Assembly: GCF_945859685.1 (NCBI RefSeq)
Contig: NC_079148.1
Span: forward strand, 23,571,946 to 23,635,945
Length of the DNA stretch: 64,000 nucleotides
Source: Eupeodes corollae
Lineage: Eukaryota > Arthropoda > Insecta > Diptera > Syrphidae
Direction: 5' to 3'
This document shows positions 12,845 through 25,020 of this stretch, piece by piece. Each line of letters begins with the position of its first letter. Positions within the stretch are counted from its first letter, which is position 1. A model generated the notes under the pieces. That model was not told the origin of the DNA and did no database searches. It saw only the letters and a program-made list of their open reading frames with translations. A program made the translations under genes and the position numbers.

Positions 12845-13905
12845 AAAAGAGGTTGGGATGCGACCCACACTGATAACTTCCAATCCCGTCTGTCGATTTG
12901 TCTTGCTTAAAAGTTTGTAAGTTTTCGTGTTGGGTCAAAAAAGTTGTCAGTTTAATTATTGTTCAAAATTTTGAGATTACCAACAATATTTTTCATATTA
13001 AGAAATAGTTAAGTTTGAAAATCTAGGTTTGTTAAAAAGATTTTTAGTCGAAAACAAATTTTTACCAGTTTATTAGCATTTATTACATTTTTAACCATTG
13101 GATGAATGAAACTAATTTGAGAGATATCAAGAACCGAATGTCAATTTTTACCAAATTTGCGTACCTACGTACAATTTTTTGTAGATTTTGTTTTTTATGA
13201 TGAAATGGACTGTTGGATTTTTATAAAAAACTACTGAATATCGAAAACAATATTTTGTGAATTAAAAAAAGATTGAAGACAATATTTTTTATTTTTGAAA
13301 ACTATTTTTTACTGAATGTTGACAACAATATTTTTTAAAAGGTTAAATTACTTCAAAGCATATATCTCAAAGTTTTGAAAAGAAGTTTGAGTCGAAAATC
13401 AATTTTTACCAACTTCAATGAAATTTTCTCTTAAGTTTTTATTTTTTGTAAAAAAAACTGTCAATTCAATTTTTCTCAAAATTGTACCGAATGTTGAAAA
13501 TTTGGTTTAGTATCACGTTTCAATATATAATATAAAATTTAATTCAAGTCTCTAGCGTCATTGGTTTTTGAGGTATTCAGGGATAACCAACATTTTTAAC
13601 TTTTTTCAAATTGCTTTGGTAAAAAAAACCACCCACGTAATTTTCTTGAGTACCCTTTTTTCATTTTTTTGCATTATTATCTGTACGAGTATAACAAAAT
13701 GTATAAGAAGTCGATATCTCTTCTGATTTTTCAGCTATGGACGACGAAAAGTACGTCGCGAACATACGTACACACGAACGCACAGACATCTTCCTAAAAA
13801 TCTTTTATTTCGACTCTAGGGACCTTGAAACGTCGAGAAATGTAAAAAATTTCAATTTGACAAATCGGACCCATTATAATAACTTTGTTTGGGAAGTAAA
13901 CTAGA
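12845..13905 (+). repeat. Dispersed repeat family A, copy 3 (full length)
   Basis: Begins AGAGGTTGGGATGCGACCCA (from 12848), passes through body units, then shows the conserved tail: GACGACGAAAAGTACGTCGC near 13740, CTAGGGACCTTGAAACGTCG near 13815, CAAATCGGACCCATTATAAT near 13861. It ends at AACTTTGTTTGGGAAGT near 13881-13897, a decayed version of the terminal hairpin. At about 1.06 kb it has fewer body units than copy 4. It is non-coding. Confidence 0.75.
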
Positions 13906-14589
13906 TGAAATGAATATATACATTCAAATTAATTTTGAAACTTTGTCAAGAAACCGTTAGGAAGGCAAAGCTTTCCTACTAAAGAAGTATTTACTCATAA
14001 CAGTGATTTTTAGAGCTATAGAACAACTTTGATATCATGAAAAATAAAGATGGTTTTTTAAATTTATTGAAAATTCTTTATTAGAAAGATATTTTTCCAT
14101 CATCAGACGTAGTCCAACCTGAAGGCCTAATTTTTAACGGTTTTTCCAACATTTGTGACCTTATATTGAAAGTAACGCATCGAATGTTATCCTCCAAGCG
14201 ATCATTAATTTCGCACTTATTGGCGAGGTCTAGCGTCTTCAAATATTCTAACAGAAATTATTGACGTCAAATCGCAAGATCTTTTAGTCAAATTCACGGT
14301 TCTCTAATCAGAAGCTATGCGAATACCAAACTTTTCTCCAATAAATTAATTATGACAGGAGCTGTATTGTGACACTGATGATCGAAAAACAAAAAACCTT
14401 GGCCCTATAGTAGACACCATCGACTATAACTTTCTGGCCAACGTCATTTAAAAAAAAATAGAGACCCACTATCACATCAACCCATAAAGCACACTAAAAA
14501 GTCAGTTTTGTGGATTCAAGGTTGTTAACCTCTTTTAAATTTATTTAATTTATCGCTCAGCCTTGGTCAGTTCTTAGATACTTAAAAAA
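13906..14589. other. Region without a recognised gene
   Basis: AT-rich. Part of it (14100-14560) may be the decayed 5' portion of the retrotransposon that follows, but I could not identify endonuclease motifs. A perfect TGACGTCA palindrome lies at 14262-14269. Confidence 0.35.
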
Positions 14590-15540
14590 CTTCAATCATT
14601 ACGCTAATTCATAAAACAGGCTCGAAGCATGTCCTTAACTACAGGTCGATTTCAAAGCTTCAAACTATTCCAAAAATGTTTGAAGCCATTGTCAAAAAAA
14701 GGATTTATGAGAATGTTGAGCAAGGGATTTTAGACAATCAAAACGGGTTTGTGCATCAATCAACTACAGCTAACTTGTCTCTTTTTTCACACTTTTGTAC
14801 AGAAGGTAATTAACGGGGTAAGCAAGTTGATGTCATATACACCGAATTTTCAAAGGCGTTTTATAGCGATATTAAAAAAGGTAGAACACCTTGGTTTTCA
14901 TTCTCAATTATTAAATTGGTTAAATCAATATTTAACAGTCCGTACACAGTTTGTGAAAATTGAATGAAAAACATCAAAAAGAATTTATAACGTTTTAGGG
15001 GTTCCACAAGGAAGCCAGCTCGGACCACTTTTGTTTGTTCTTTTTATAAACGAGCTTCCGGACTGAAAGTTTACTATTTGCTGACGATTTGAAAATTTAC
15101 AAACGTATCAATTGTCCACTTGATTGCAATCTTTTGCAAGATGACATCAATTGTATTTTTCAGTGGTGTGATGATAACTGCATCTCAATATCTCCAAGTG
15201 TAAGCAAATGTCTTCACTTTAAATATAAGGTTAGTAATAAAAGCCTTCATATGGTTTAGGTTTTTTAGGATTTAGGTGTTGTTTTCGATAGGAAGTTAAC
15301 TTTTAATGATCACTATGACTATTATGATTTCGAAGTCAAATAAAATGCTGGGGTTTCTAATAAGAAATTCAAAGGAATTTCCGCATACTTTAAAAATGCT
15401 TTATATCTCATTGGTGAGATCTTCGTTAGAATATGCTAGTTGCATTTGGTGCCCAGTATATGCAGTAAGCATTGATAAAAAGAAGCAGTTCTGCGTAAAT
15501 TCCACTAGATATGCTCTACGTAAATTAAATTGAACACCTG
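14590..15540 (+). mobile_element. Non-LTR retrotransposon fragment, broken
   Basis: Reverse transcriptase pieces in shifting frames. LIHKTGSKHVLNYRSISKL (about 14606-14660), IVKKRIYENVEQGILDNQNG (about 14690-14745), VDVIYTEFSKAF (about 14826-14862), then LGFHSQLLNWLNQYLTVRTQF and GVPQGSQLGPLLFVLFINEL (about 14998-15058), FADD-region remnants, and finally SNKMLGFLIRNSKEF with SLVRSSLEYASCIWCPVY (about 15400-15460). The motif set and wording match the element at 1-1144, so both probably belong to one family. Stops and frameshifts throughout make it inactive. Confidence 0.8.
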
Positions 15541-17030
15541 TTGTAACATTTAACTAAATACACAAATGTTGTATCTTAAATTTAATATTAAAAAACTGGT
15601 CCATAAAGTTTGTAAGAATTTGTTATTTCTTTATAAATTGACTTTATTCAAAAAATTAATTTAAAGACACAAAAAGATTTAGTTTAGTTGAACTATTTTC
15701 GACAATAGTTAAGTAGGAAAAAAGTAGTTGATATAATTTAGGCCATTTACTTCGATTAAGAGATAAAATGTTAGGGACTCTTTCAAAATTATCCCGATTT
15801 TAAATGGATTTTGTGTGATAAGGATAATACAATAGTTGTTGCAACTTTAAAACCCTTTAGTGTCTGGTTGTTTAAAATGATAAAATAAACAAACACTTTA
15901 AAATATATAGAAGCAAATAAATGCCCTTAAGGTTTTAAAAATTAAAAATAAAACTACTACAAAATAACTGTACCAAAGAAAAGGAATCCAATTTAATAGG
16001 GGTTGTCATGTAATAATGTGATGGAACGTATGCAACCGCGCAAACACAATGGTAATAATACAATTTATTCTTCCAAACAACAAAACAACAACGACATAAT
16101 ATAAAAAAGTTAAAAAAGTGCTTCACTTGATGTTTATTGCTTTATATTATGTTGTGTGCAATATGTACCTACCCTACATACATATGTTTTTCAAATACAC
16201 ATTCATATACTCTAAATTCTTGACATCATAGGGCTTCAATATCAAATTTAAATCTGATTTAGGTAGGTAAGGCACTAGACACATACGCTTACTTGTATGA
16301 GTATTGAAATTGTATGGAAAAATTCGTATAGCATTGTGTTGAATAGTTACAAGGTGCATCCAACTTGCAACTTTTTATAAATAAATTAAACATCGAGTTA
16401 TTAGTTAGGTAGGTACTCCCCCTTTTAAAGCATTAAAAAAACTTACAATTAACCATTTGCTTATTGGTTTATAGTTTAAGGAACCCTCCCAAAAACACTT
16501 TGCTAAGTTCTGTTTTTTTATTATTTCCCAAAAAGGAGTTTGAACATTTAGAAAAGATTCGGTACTTAAAGAAATCGTTTGATATCAGATATTATGATTC
16601 TTAGGGCACCGGTGGCGACGTTAAGCAAAGGTAACAAGTCTCACAATAATTTTGATTGTCAAAAAACCTATAATTTTATTTTTCATTACCAAGTTTCAGC
16701 CCCAGCCAAACGTTATCAATATAAACCAAAAATACCAGCGACGAGTTTATGGTCCCCATACATTTTAAAAGTGGTTAAATTTAGGTTCATATAAAACATG
16801 ACTTCACTCCATATTAGGGCATTATTTTTGGGTAAGTAACAACCTATTTGTAAATTTAGTGAAACGTTTTTTGATAATTTAGGTAAAAGCTTACTTTAAT
16901 TGAGCCTTGCTAATTACGCTGTAAGCACTATTGTTAACCACTTCATTTAGACCTGTTTTTGTAGAAAAGTATATATATTGATACTTATATTAAAACTGAT
17001 GTTTAAACCGAAGATAGAGCCTTATAGCCT
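15541..17030. other. Intergenic, no gene recognised
   Basis: AT-rich DNA. 15980-16420 has a little more sequence complexity. No motif-bearing ORF, RNA gene or repeat was recognised. Confidence 0.5.
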
Positions 17031-17904
17031 TTTTCACACCAAACCCAACACCGGGTTTTCGGCATAAAATATTCGAAAACCCGAAAATCGTTCACACCGA
17101 ACATTAACACGTTTTCATTTGACATTTACATTTATTCAACACCGGCTTTCGTAACATTAGCTCGGGGACGGGTGGAATGGGCTCACGACATGAACCAACA
17201 AGAAAAAAACTACAAGCTCGCTTTGCTGCAGCTATCCTCTTTGTTTACTTCAACCGGTCCAAAAAATTCACTAAGGAGAAGCTAATTGTATAGGAAATAT
17301 ATCATAGAATCAACAACAAACAAAATTGTTGCAATACAAATTAATTTTATTTTAAACATTTTCTTCTTTTTTTACAACAAATTCAATCCAAAATACTGAG
17401 CTTATGACTATGCTGGCCAAATCTACGTTCGGAATCGCCATTGTGGCCGTCCGAGCAAATTATAGGCGGGGTTGACAAGATTCTGAATGGTTTCGTGTAG
17501 GTCCTTATGGCCGAAGCAGAAAAGGTTGATTCCTAGTTCCAGATTCGTATCAAAATCACACTCATCCAGAGCGGTCACTGAAGCTTTTATGATGGGCTGC
17601 AATTTCTCCATGACTATCTCTTTGGCTTCTTCCTTTGAGGACTTGCCTGACTTGTCTACTTGATGTTGATGTTGGCATCGCTGTCTTTTTTTTCACACTT
17701 ATTCTCCTTCACAAATGAACTTATCGCCTTTCTCGTATCTTCCAAACCCTTGTGTTTGAACAAATTTACCGAGAAGGCTTTGAATTTGCTACTAGTTTTC
17801 AAGAGGTTTTATATAAAACTTGTAGTTTACCAAAAATGTATGGGAAAACTTGAGTTTCCGATGTAGGTTTTCGGCGAAAACCGGGTTTTGGACTTGGTGT
17901 GAAA
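17031..17904. mobile_element. Short inverted-repeat element carrying a host gene fragment
   Basis: The left end TTTTCACACCAAACCCAACA (17031) with CCGGGTTTTCGG matches, in reverse complement, the right end CCGGGTTTTGGACTTGGTGT (17881-17900) with GAAAA. This gives imperfect terminal inverted repeats of about 33 bp around an 870-bp body. A second CGAAAACCCGAAAA/TTCACACCGA block follows at 17073-17100. No transposase is encoded, so it would be non-autonomous. I saw no convincing target duplication. The body carries a fragment resembling HPF1 on the minus strand. Confidence 0.55.
17340..17820 (-). pseudogene. HPF1-like C-terminal fragment
   Basis: Read on the minus strand, the frame 17611-17423 gives MEKLQPIIKASVTALDECDF, then a LELGINLFCFGHKDLH block and VNPAYNLLGRPQW before a stop. 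This spacing and wording (DEC-D/Y, LELG-x-x-LFC-x-G, AYNLL-x-R) are those of the C-terminal domain of histone PARylation factor 1, the PARP1 partner; the DE pair corresponds to its catalytic acidic residues. The upstream frame reads KAFSVNLFKHKGLEDTRKAI (about 17785-17725) but is separated by stops and a frameshift near 17660. Downstream, an AATAAA on the minus strand (17346-17351) follows, like a retained 3' UTR. The N-terminal parts are missing. Base composition is richer in GC than the flanks. It is a captured, broken fragment inside the inverted-repeat element. Confidence 0.65.
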
Positions 17905-19454
17905 ACCCTATTACCGTTTAATACCTACAATTTTTTTTTCTGAGGTACCGATTATAACTATGATTGGTTTTCAACATTGAAAATTTTGTTTTTAGATTTT
18001 TGGAGTCAAATTTGTAATATTTACTGTCAAAATGAAGCTAATCAGTTGTAGATTTGTTCTACTAAAAATTACACAATTTAATTTTAAATTTTTCTATGAC
18101 GAAATCGTTTTTAATGAGCAGCTGAAAGTTGAATTCACATCGGATATCATCACACTGGTCAACAAGGTTTTCCTCCTGGCATTCAAATTTCACTTTTTTA
18201 ATGGTTTTTTGTGGCCTTAATTCATGTCCAATTTCAAAATTAATGTTTCCTGTCAGGTTTTTGAGAAATAACTTTTTAAAATTCGAAATAACACGTAAAA
18301 AAGGCTTTTTAAGTTAGCTTTCTTTCAATAAAATCCTAGTTTTCCAAATCTATAATCCTGTCCTTAAATATGTATATAGTATTTAAAATATTTAAAATTG
18401 GTTGGTATATTTCATCTGTCTTGCAAAAAACATGGTTTAAAACAGAAAAAAGCAAAATGTTTTGAAAGTAAGTTTTGTTCTTGTAACGAATCTGTTGTCT
18501 AAACAATTCTTTTATATCAACTTTTTGAAATATATTCAAACAATTTAAATATAATGTTCCAAACCGGAAATTTCTACAACATGAGCAAGTACATAGTTAA
18601 AATTATAGAGTTTGGATTCAAAATCATTACTAAAAATTAAGCCAAAATGTATTTTCCAAAACTATGAAAGTATCAAACTTAAGTTTTTCTTGAAATTTCA
18701 TGTAGATTCAATTAAATACTCATTACAAATAAGAATTCCCAGGAGCTATGTAAGATAATAAAATGCTTTGAATTGTACCTAAAAGAAAAAGAATTTTAAC
18801 TAACCATGATTATTTTTGTAAGTACAAATTTATTGTTAAGAAATATTTTAAATTTTAACTTAGGTTTCAAAGCCCCGTTTTTGGTTGTTTTTAGCATTCT
18901 TAAAGGGGCATATTTTAAAAACATGATGTGATAGAAAATTTCTTAGGTGAGATTTGATTCCACAAAAAGAAAATGTTGCATTTCGTTCGTATTCCCACCT
19001 GTCAGTTTAACTTTCAATGATCAACTCTAACCTCAAATGCTTGATTCCAATCAGAAAATGGCGTCCAATGATTGAGTGATTTTTCAATGAAAGTTATAAC
19101 TAACCTGTAAAAAAAAGTCCAATGATTGGTTTCGATGATAAAAACCGATGATAGCTATAACTTAGAATATTCCCAAGAATTATGCACTAAAATGTTATCA
19201 AAGAATTGAGGGACACTCTGCATTTATTTTCAAGTACCAAAACCTGGTAACTTTCCATATGGGGTTTTTGAAAACTTACATATGATTTTTTTAATCAATT
19301 TTTCGTACTTTTTTCATTTTTTTAAACTTAGCAGAAATGTCAAATGTCACAGACCGAATTGATCGATTTTCACGCTTGTAAATAACCAATCACTTCTTTA
19401 CTGTAGATTTAGCAGTGAAGTTAACAAATTTTTGGAGTATTTTTTTTAATATAT
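17905..19454. other. Intergenic, no gene recognised
   Basis: AT-rich DNA. Near 19020-19150 a CCAATGATTG phrase recurs two or three times, a weak local repeat. Short ORFs at 18030-18540 lack recognisable domains. Confidence 0.45.
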
Positions 19455-21010
19455 TAACTTGTCATAGAAAGTTATTGTATTCCCATGAAAGTATTTGTCG
19501 AGATCCCTAGAGTTGAAATAAAAGATTTTTAGAAAGATGTCTGCGCGTGAGTGTGTGCGTACTTTCGTACGTCCGTACGTTCGCGACGTTTTTTTCGTTG
19601 TCCATAGCTCAAGAACCAGAAGAGATATCGATTTCAAATAAATTTTGTCATACAGATAATAGGGCAAGCAGATGCAGAAGAGGCTCTCAAGAAAATTGCG
19701 TGGGTGTTTCTTTTTACTACAGTAGTTTAAAAAAAAGGTGAACATTTTGTTTAACCCTATATATCTTACGAACCAAAAACTCTGGAGACCTGAATTAAAT
19801 TTTTGTATAATATACCAAACAAATATATTTTTTTTGAAAAAAATCGATTACATTTTTTTTTTATAAATTAAAAAAACTGAAAAAAAAATTTGTCACCTCG
19901 AAAATTTTGAATATACAAAATGATTTTATCTCCAACACAATTTTGTACAACGAAAAATAACGTTTTTAACATCTGGTAAAATTGTGGGAAAAAACGAATT
20001 GATAGTTTTTTATTATATACAAAATAAAAACCTAAAAGAACTTTACAAAAAGTTAGTCAAAATTTAATTTCGACTCAAATATCTATTAAAAAATTTAGGA
20101 TTATGACTTTTAACGTATTTGATCTTATAAGAAATATTGTTTTGACAATTCTTAATTTTTTTAGAAAAATCGAAATAAAAACATGAACAAACAAATTAAT
20201 AAAAGTTGGTAAAAACTGATTTTCGACTCAAATATCTTTTTAAAACTTTGAGATATTAGCTTGAAACTACTTTTATCTTTTAAAAAATATTATTTTCAAC
20301 ATTCAGTAAAATTTTGAGAAAAATCGAATTGACATTTTCTTTTACAAAAAAAGAAACTTAAAAGAAAATTTAACAATAGTTGGTAAATATTGATTTTTGA
20401 CTCAAATATATTTTCTAAAATTTAAGACTATGAAGAAATATTGTTTCAACATTTAAATTTTTTTTAGAAAAATCGAATTGACAGTTTTTTTTACAAAAAA
20501 ATAAAAATCTAAACATAACAATTCATAAAAGTTGCTAAAAATTAGAAAATACAAATAACAATACTTGGTAAAAATTAACTTACTACTCAAAAAGCTTTTA
20601 AAAATTAAAAATATTGTCTTCAAACTTGTTTTATTTCACACAAAATGTTGCTTTCGATATTCATTAGTTTTTTTTTTGTTTTTTATAAAAATCCAAAAGT
20701 CCGTTTTTTCATAAAAATATAAATCTCCAAAAAATTGCACACAAATTTGGTAAAAATTGATGTTAGGTTCTTAATATGTCTCAAAATAATTTCATTCATC
20801 CCTTTTTTAAAAATAGAAAAAATGCTACTAAAATTGGTAAACAGACTAAACTATTTCTTAATAAAAACAATATTGTTGGTAACTTTAAAATTTGTAAGAA
20901 TAATTCAACTAAAACTTTTTTAACAAAACCCGAAAACCTACAAAACTTTCAAGCAAGACAAATCGACAAACAAGAATTTATCAGTGTGGGTCGCATCCCA
21001 ACCCCCTTTT
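19455..21010 (-). repeat. Dispersed repeat family A, copy 4 (full length, inverted)
   Basis: Reverse orientation. The tail hairpin region is at 19456-19480 (ACTTGTCATAGAAAGTTATT), then CGTACGTCCGTACGTTCGCG at 19567-19586 and TCGTTGTCCATAGCTCAAGA near 19596. About six body units with TTTCGACTCAAATAT... follow (19890-20760). The head is at its right end as TCAGTGTGGGTCGCATCCCA (20980-20999). At about 1.56 kb it is the longest copy; length differs from copy 3 mainly by unit number. Two ORFs overlapping the tail are by-products. Confidence 0.75.
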
Positions 21011-21570
21011 TTTTCTTAAAATTGAAACTTTGATGTCACTATCTGTTCTGTGTTTTTAAACATTTCATTCCCAGAACTGATAGTGTGAAATTCTTCTTTA
21101 TTTTCACAATTACTAACGTATTATTAATGTTTTCCCTCAACCGGACAAATCACAAAAGTATTGAGATATATACATCACCAAAATAAACTTTTAATTCTAC
21201 GACACTCCTTCCGTTTTGGACCAATCTATACGATTCGAAGTAAAGTTTATCAACATGATGGTTTTTGTGTCTGCAACATTCGCTGCAACAAGCACATACA
21301 CTTCGAAATAACAACAATTGTTGACTCAACTCGACCTTCCTCATTCTTCGCAGCATAATCCAAATAAAATATAGACAAAAACAGAAAATACAAAAATAAA
21401 TGAAAACTTACTGTCGCAAGCTTTCAATGCTATCAAATTTTCTTCCCACAAAATATACAAACTTCTACCGAAAAAACTTCAAAAACCAAAATACCCACCC
21501 GACAACAACGAATCGACAATATATCTCAATGGTGAGATTTTGTGTTGTATATTTCTATACCATACTACCT
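21011..21570. other. Region without a recognised gene
   Basis: Moderately complex AT-rich DNA between the family A copy and a Pro/Ala-type simple repeat. Overlapping ORFs occur on both strands without known motifs. Confidence 0.4.
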
Positions 21571-21680
21571 CAACCCCAGACCTAGTCCCAGAAACAGACC
21601 CAGCCCCAGTCCCAGCCCCAGCACCAGCCCAAGCACCAGCCCAAGCACCAGCCCCAGCACCAGAACCAGCAAGCAGCGCC
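21571..21680 (+). repeat. Simple repeat of CCAGCM hexamers
   Basis: Imperfect array of CCAGCC/CCAGCA/CCCAAGCA units. It opens all frames on both strands, giving low-complexity Pro/Ala/Ser or Gly/Ala translations without flanking domain evidence. I do not regard it as coding. Confidence 0.7.
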
Positions 21681-24600
21681 AGTACTCTTTCCAACGTTTT
21701 GTTTTCTCAGAGGATATACAATACACGTTGTGCAAGGATTCGTGACCTACTTTGTGTTGTACCAAGTTAGAGTACGTGAACCGAAATACGTCATCGTTGT
21801 CCTCACTCAATGAATGAATATTTCCTCCATTTCTATGCGGAGCCATGTACTCTTATGTGATACTTCTACCTTCTACAGTATCGCAAGATTCAAAAAACAA
21901 TGAGTACACAAATATTGATGCAGAATTATTGGCAACATTGAATTAGGATTTTCTTACTTTTTTTTGATGAATTTCTTCCTCAATTTTCTTTTCTGATTTT
22001 ATAATTTTTTTAAGAATTATATTTTGTTTAAACTTAAACTTTAAGCGCATATTCTAAGATTGAAATGAAGTACAAAATATTCGATAAAATAAAAGTATAG
22101 ATATGAATGTGTTTTGTATGTTATGTACTTGCTTTTCCATTTGGGCCAAAAATGGGTGGTAGCGAGAGATCCTTTTGGCGCAGGCTAGGAGAAGACTGGG
22201 TATTGTGTATCTGATGTATATATACCAAATATTAGGTTAGTGGTACAGAAATTGCAAAACTATGACGTCAGGTGGGTAAACGTCCTCCAGTTTAATTATA
22301 GATGACACGATAAGAATATTTCACCCTCATTCTAAAAATAGAATTTTATATACACACATAGGTACAAACTGTTATAAGTTTATGCTTTCCAATGTATTAG
22401 TGTATATCTGTATTTGTATATGACAACAATGTTCGACCGTCGAGGTTATGAACGGGAACTCTTTTTCAATTCAACGAAGGATTGATGTAATTTATTGTGC
22501 ATGGATGAACGTATAGGGCGGGAAGGTCTTATTCAAGGGTATAAGTTAAGATTTCAAAAATACATTCTATTTTATTTTAATGAAGAATTTTTTCCCTTGC
22601 TCTTAATTTAAATTAATATTTTTATGATATAAAATGGAATTGAAGTTTAACACGAAGACATTAAAAAAAAGAAGATGAATAACTCGTATTAAAAAATAAA
22701 ATTAAAAAAAAAAACATATTGCTATCAATAAAACATAATTTTTTGACATGAGATAGAAGATACAATATAAATTAAAATAGTTGTATTTTATAGACGATAT
22801 CGATTTAAATTATTCTGCACAATTAAGATAAAACCACACATATAACATATTTATACAAATGTTAAGTACAAAGCATTAAAGTACTTAACAATTTTGACAG
22901 GAGCAAATCAAATTAACAGGTTTTCACAATCCTGAATAGTTAAAAATATGCTCTTCTTTAATACAGAATTTTGCAAAAGTTTGTTCTTTAAAAAAGGAAG
23001 CATTCAAAATAAATTTTTACGGAAATGTTGATTTTATTTTAGTGTGTCCTTATCCGTATCCTTATTTCAAAAATGTGTGCATCCAAAGTTCAGTATGTCA
23101 AAATTCTGTGTGTTTGCTTAGAAAAATGTATTTATTTTTAAAATACTTACAAACTAAAAACCTTAACGTAAACTTTTCTTTAAAAAAAACATTATTTTGA
23201 ACCAAAAGAACTTGATTTGATTATTCATCAGTTTTATCAAAATATGAATTTTTAAAGTCAGAATTTTGAAAGAATTTTATAAAATATGCAGAATTTACTT
23301 GTCTCAGGTATCAATTGGCATTAACTGGAATAAGGTGTACATATACGTTATTTAATATTTCTTAGTTTGACAGGTTTTGAAGAATAAAGTATCTACGGGT
23401 AATGTAAAGAAAGATTGGAATGTTACCAACAAAATGTTTGCTAAGTAAATATTATAAAAACTTTGTGTACAATTTAAGAGTTACTTAATTATTTTATTAA
23501 GTTATAGCGAGGTTATACTTTCATAGTCTATGTACTTGACGTACTTTAAGCTATCAAAACTATACATATTGTATACATGGACTGTTTAATTTCAATTTTA
23601 ACACGCAGTTTTGTTTTTGAGTTTTTTGTTATTTTGAATGAAAAATCAGAGACTTTTAAAAACTATTTCTTACACTTTAAAATTTGGATAGAAGAATTTT
23701 TTGTTATAAAATATGATACAAATTATCAGAATAATTAATTAAGACCACGCCCATTTATGTACAAATTTCAAATCCTTATAAAATATATAAAACAAAATAA
23801 CATATTGTAATGCCATAATAATTGAATAATGAAAATTGACTCATGTAAAATATAAATGTCCTTTTATTTTTCGTTTGGAGATGTCAAACAGAACCTAAAC
23901 TATTCCACCAATAAGACCTCTCGTTCTATCTCGCAATAGGATAGCTCGTTGTAATTGATTTAAACAAAAATGAAATAACGACTGGCACTCTTAAAGTAGA
24001 AGGCGAAAAGAACAGTCCATTTTGATTATTTCCCTATTGTATGGAAAATAAAGAAAAGAATAAACTTTTGAGAGTATTAAAATATAAAACAATTTTCTAC
24101 CAATGGAAAGTTTCGCTTTAGTTGACAGATTCAAATTTTTGACTTTTTGTGTGAAATTGCAAAGTTCTATGATAATGATTCACAACACTACTCATTTAAT
24201 GATCTATCAGGGAGTTAGTCACATGTTTTTCGGGTCGAATACTTTATGCGTGTTTGGAGAGCAGTTAAACAAATGGGTATTCTTTTTTTTGAAAAGCAAT
24301 ACAAATATGTATTCAAAAATCAGGAATTTCTAACTTTGTATGTTCAAATACTAAAAATTATTTTCAGAATACCTTAAAAATTAAACATTTTTGATCAATG
24401 GCTTCCCTACTGGTTTATATTTTTTTGTTGGAATTGATAAAAGAAAGACTAAATTTGAGTTTTCTAATAAATTTGTCATGAAACAAGTCTTTTTGAAATT
24501 GAATGTTGGTTTACTCTTAGACTTAGTCTTGACACCTTACTTTGAAAAGGATGTTTAATAGTAATATTTAATTCCAAAAGTAGATTTTAAACAGGTTGTA

Positions 24601-24892
24601 ACACCCATTGTGTTTTTTATTAACTAGCCTTACGGCAAAATTAGTTTTTTTTTTTATCATGTTAAAATCGATTTTCTATTTTGAATGTGCATAAATGTAA
24701 TTTGTGAAAAAATTGAAACTCAAAAACCCTTTTAAGCTAGTTTTGCCATAAAACTAAGTATCAACAGTTTGTGAACCTCGATAAATTTAAAAATCACTAG
24801 AGAACACTTCTGGTTCACTCAGGCTTATACCGACTTTATTATTTTAAATTTATTTGATTTGTATAGTTAATTTTTTTTTAAATTAAGGAGGG
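21681..24892. other. Long AT-rich region, no gene recognised
   Basis: No ORF with recognisable content. 22080-22560 has more mixed composition and a perfect TGACGTCA palindrome at 22263-22270, and may be old single-copy DNA. 22560-24890 is very AT-rich. Confidence 0.45.
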
Positions 24893-25020
24893 GACCTACA
24901 ATTTGTATTGCAGAGTGAAAGAGGTAGTACTTGTTGAAAAAAAATTAAGTGGCACAGGCAGAAATTGAACCTAATACCCCTGGCATGATAGTCCTACGCA
25001 TTCATCATCACCCCACAGGT
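24893..25020 (-). mobile_element. Probable tRNA-derived SINE fragment
   Basis: The reverse complement reads from about 25015 GGGTGATGATGAATGCGTAG GACTATCATGCCAGGGGTA, then GGTTCAATTTC (24971-24961). These look like a decayed internal polymerase III box A region and box B (consensus GGTTCGANNCC) separated by a tRNA-like anticodon segment. A non-tRNA tail follows to about 24893. No tRNA cloverleaf can be completed, so it is not a functional tRNA gene. Confidence 0.45.

Noticed and set aside
19446..19745. 99-codon minus-strand ORF and its plus-strand partner
   Set aside because: Lies in the tail of repeat family A; other copies of the same repeat are not open in that frame.
21479..21846. Four overlapping ORFs with Pro/Ala/Ser or Gly/Ala runs
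   Set aside because: All arise from the CCAGCM simple repeat; no flanking domain or splice evidence.
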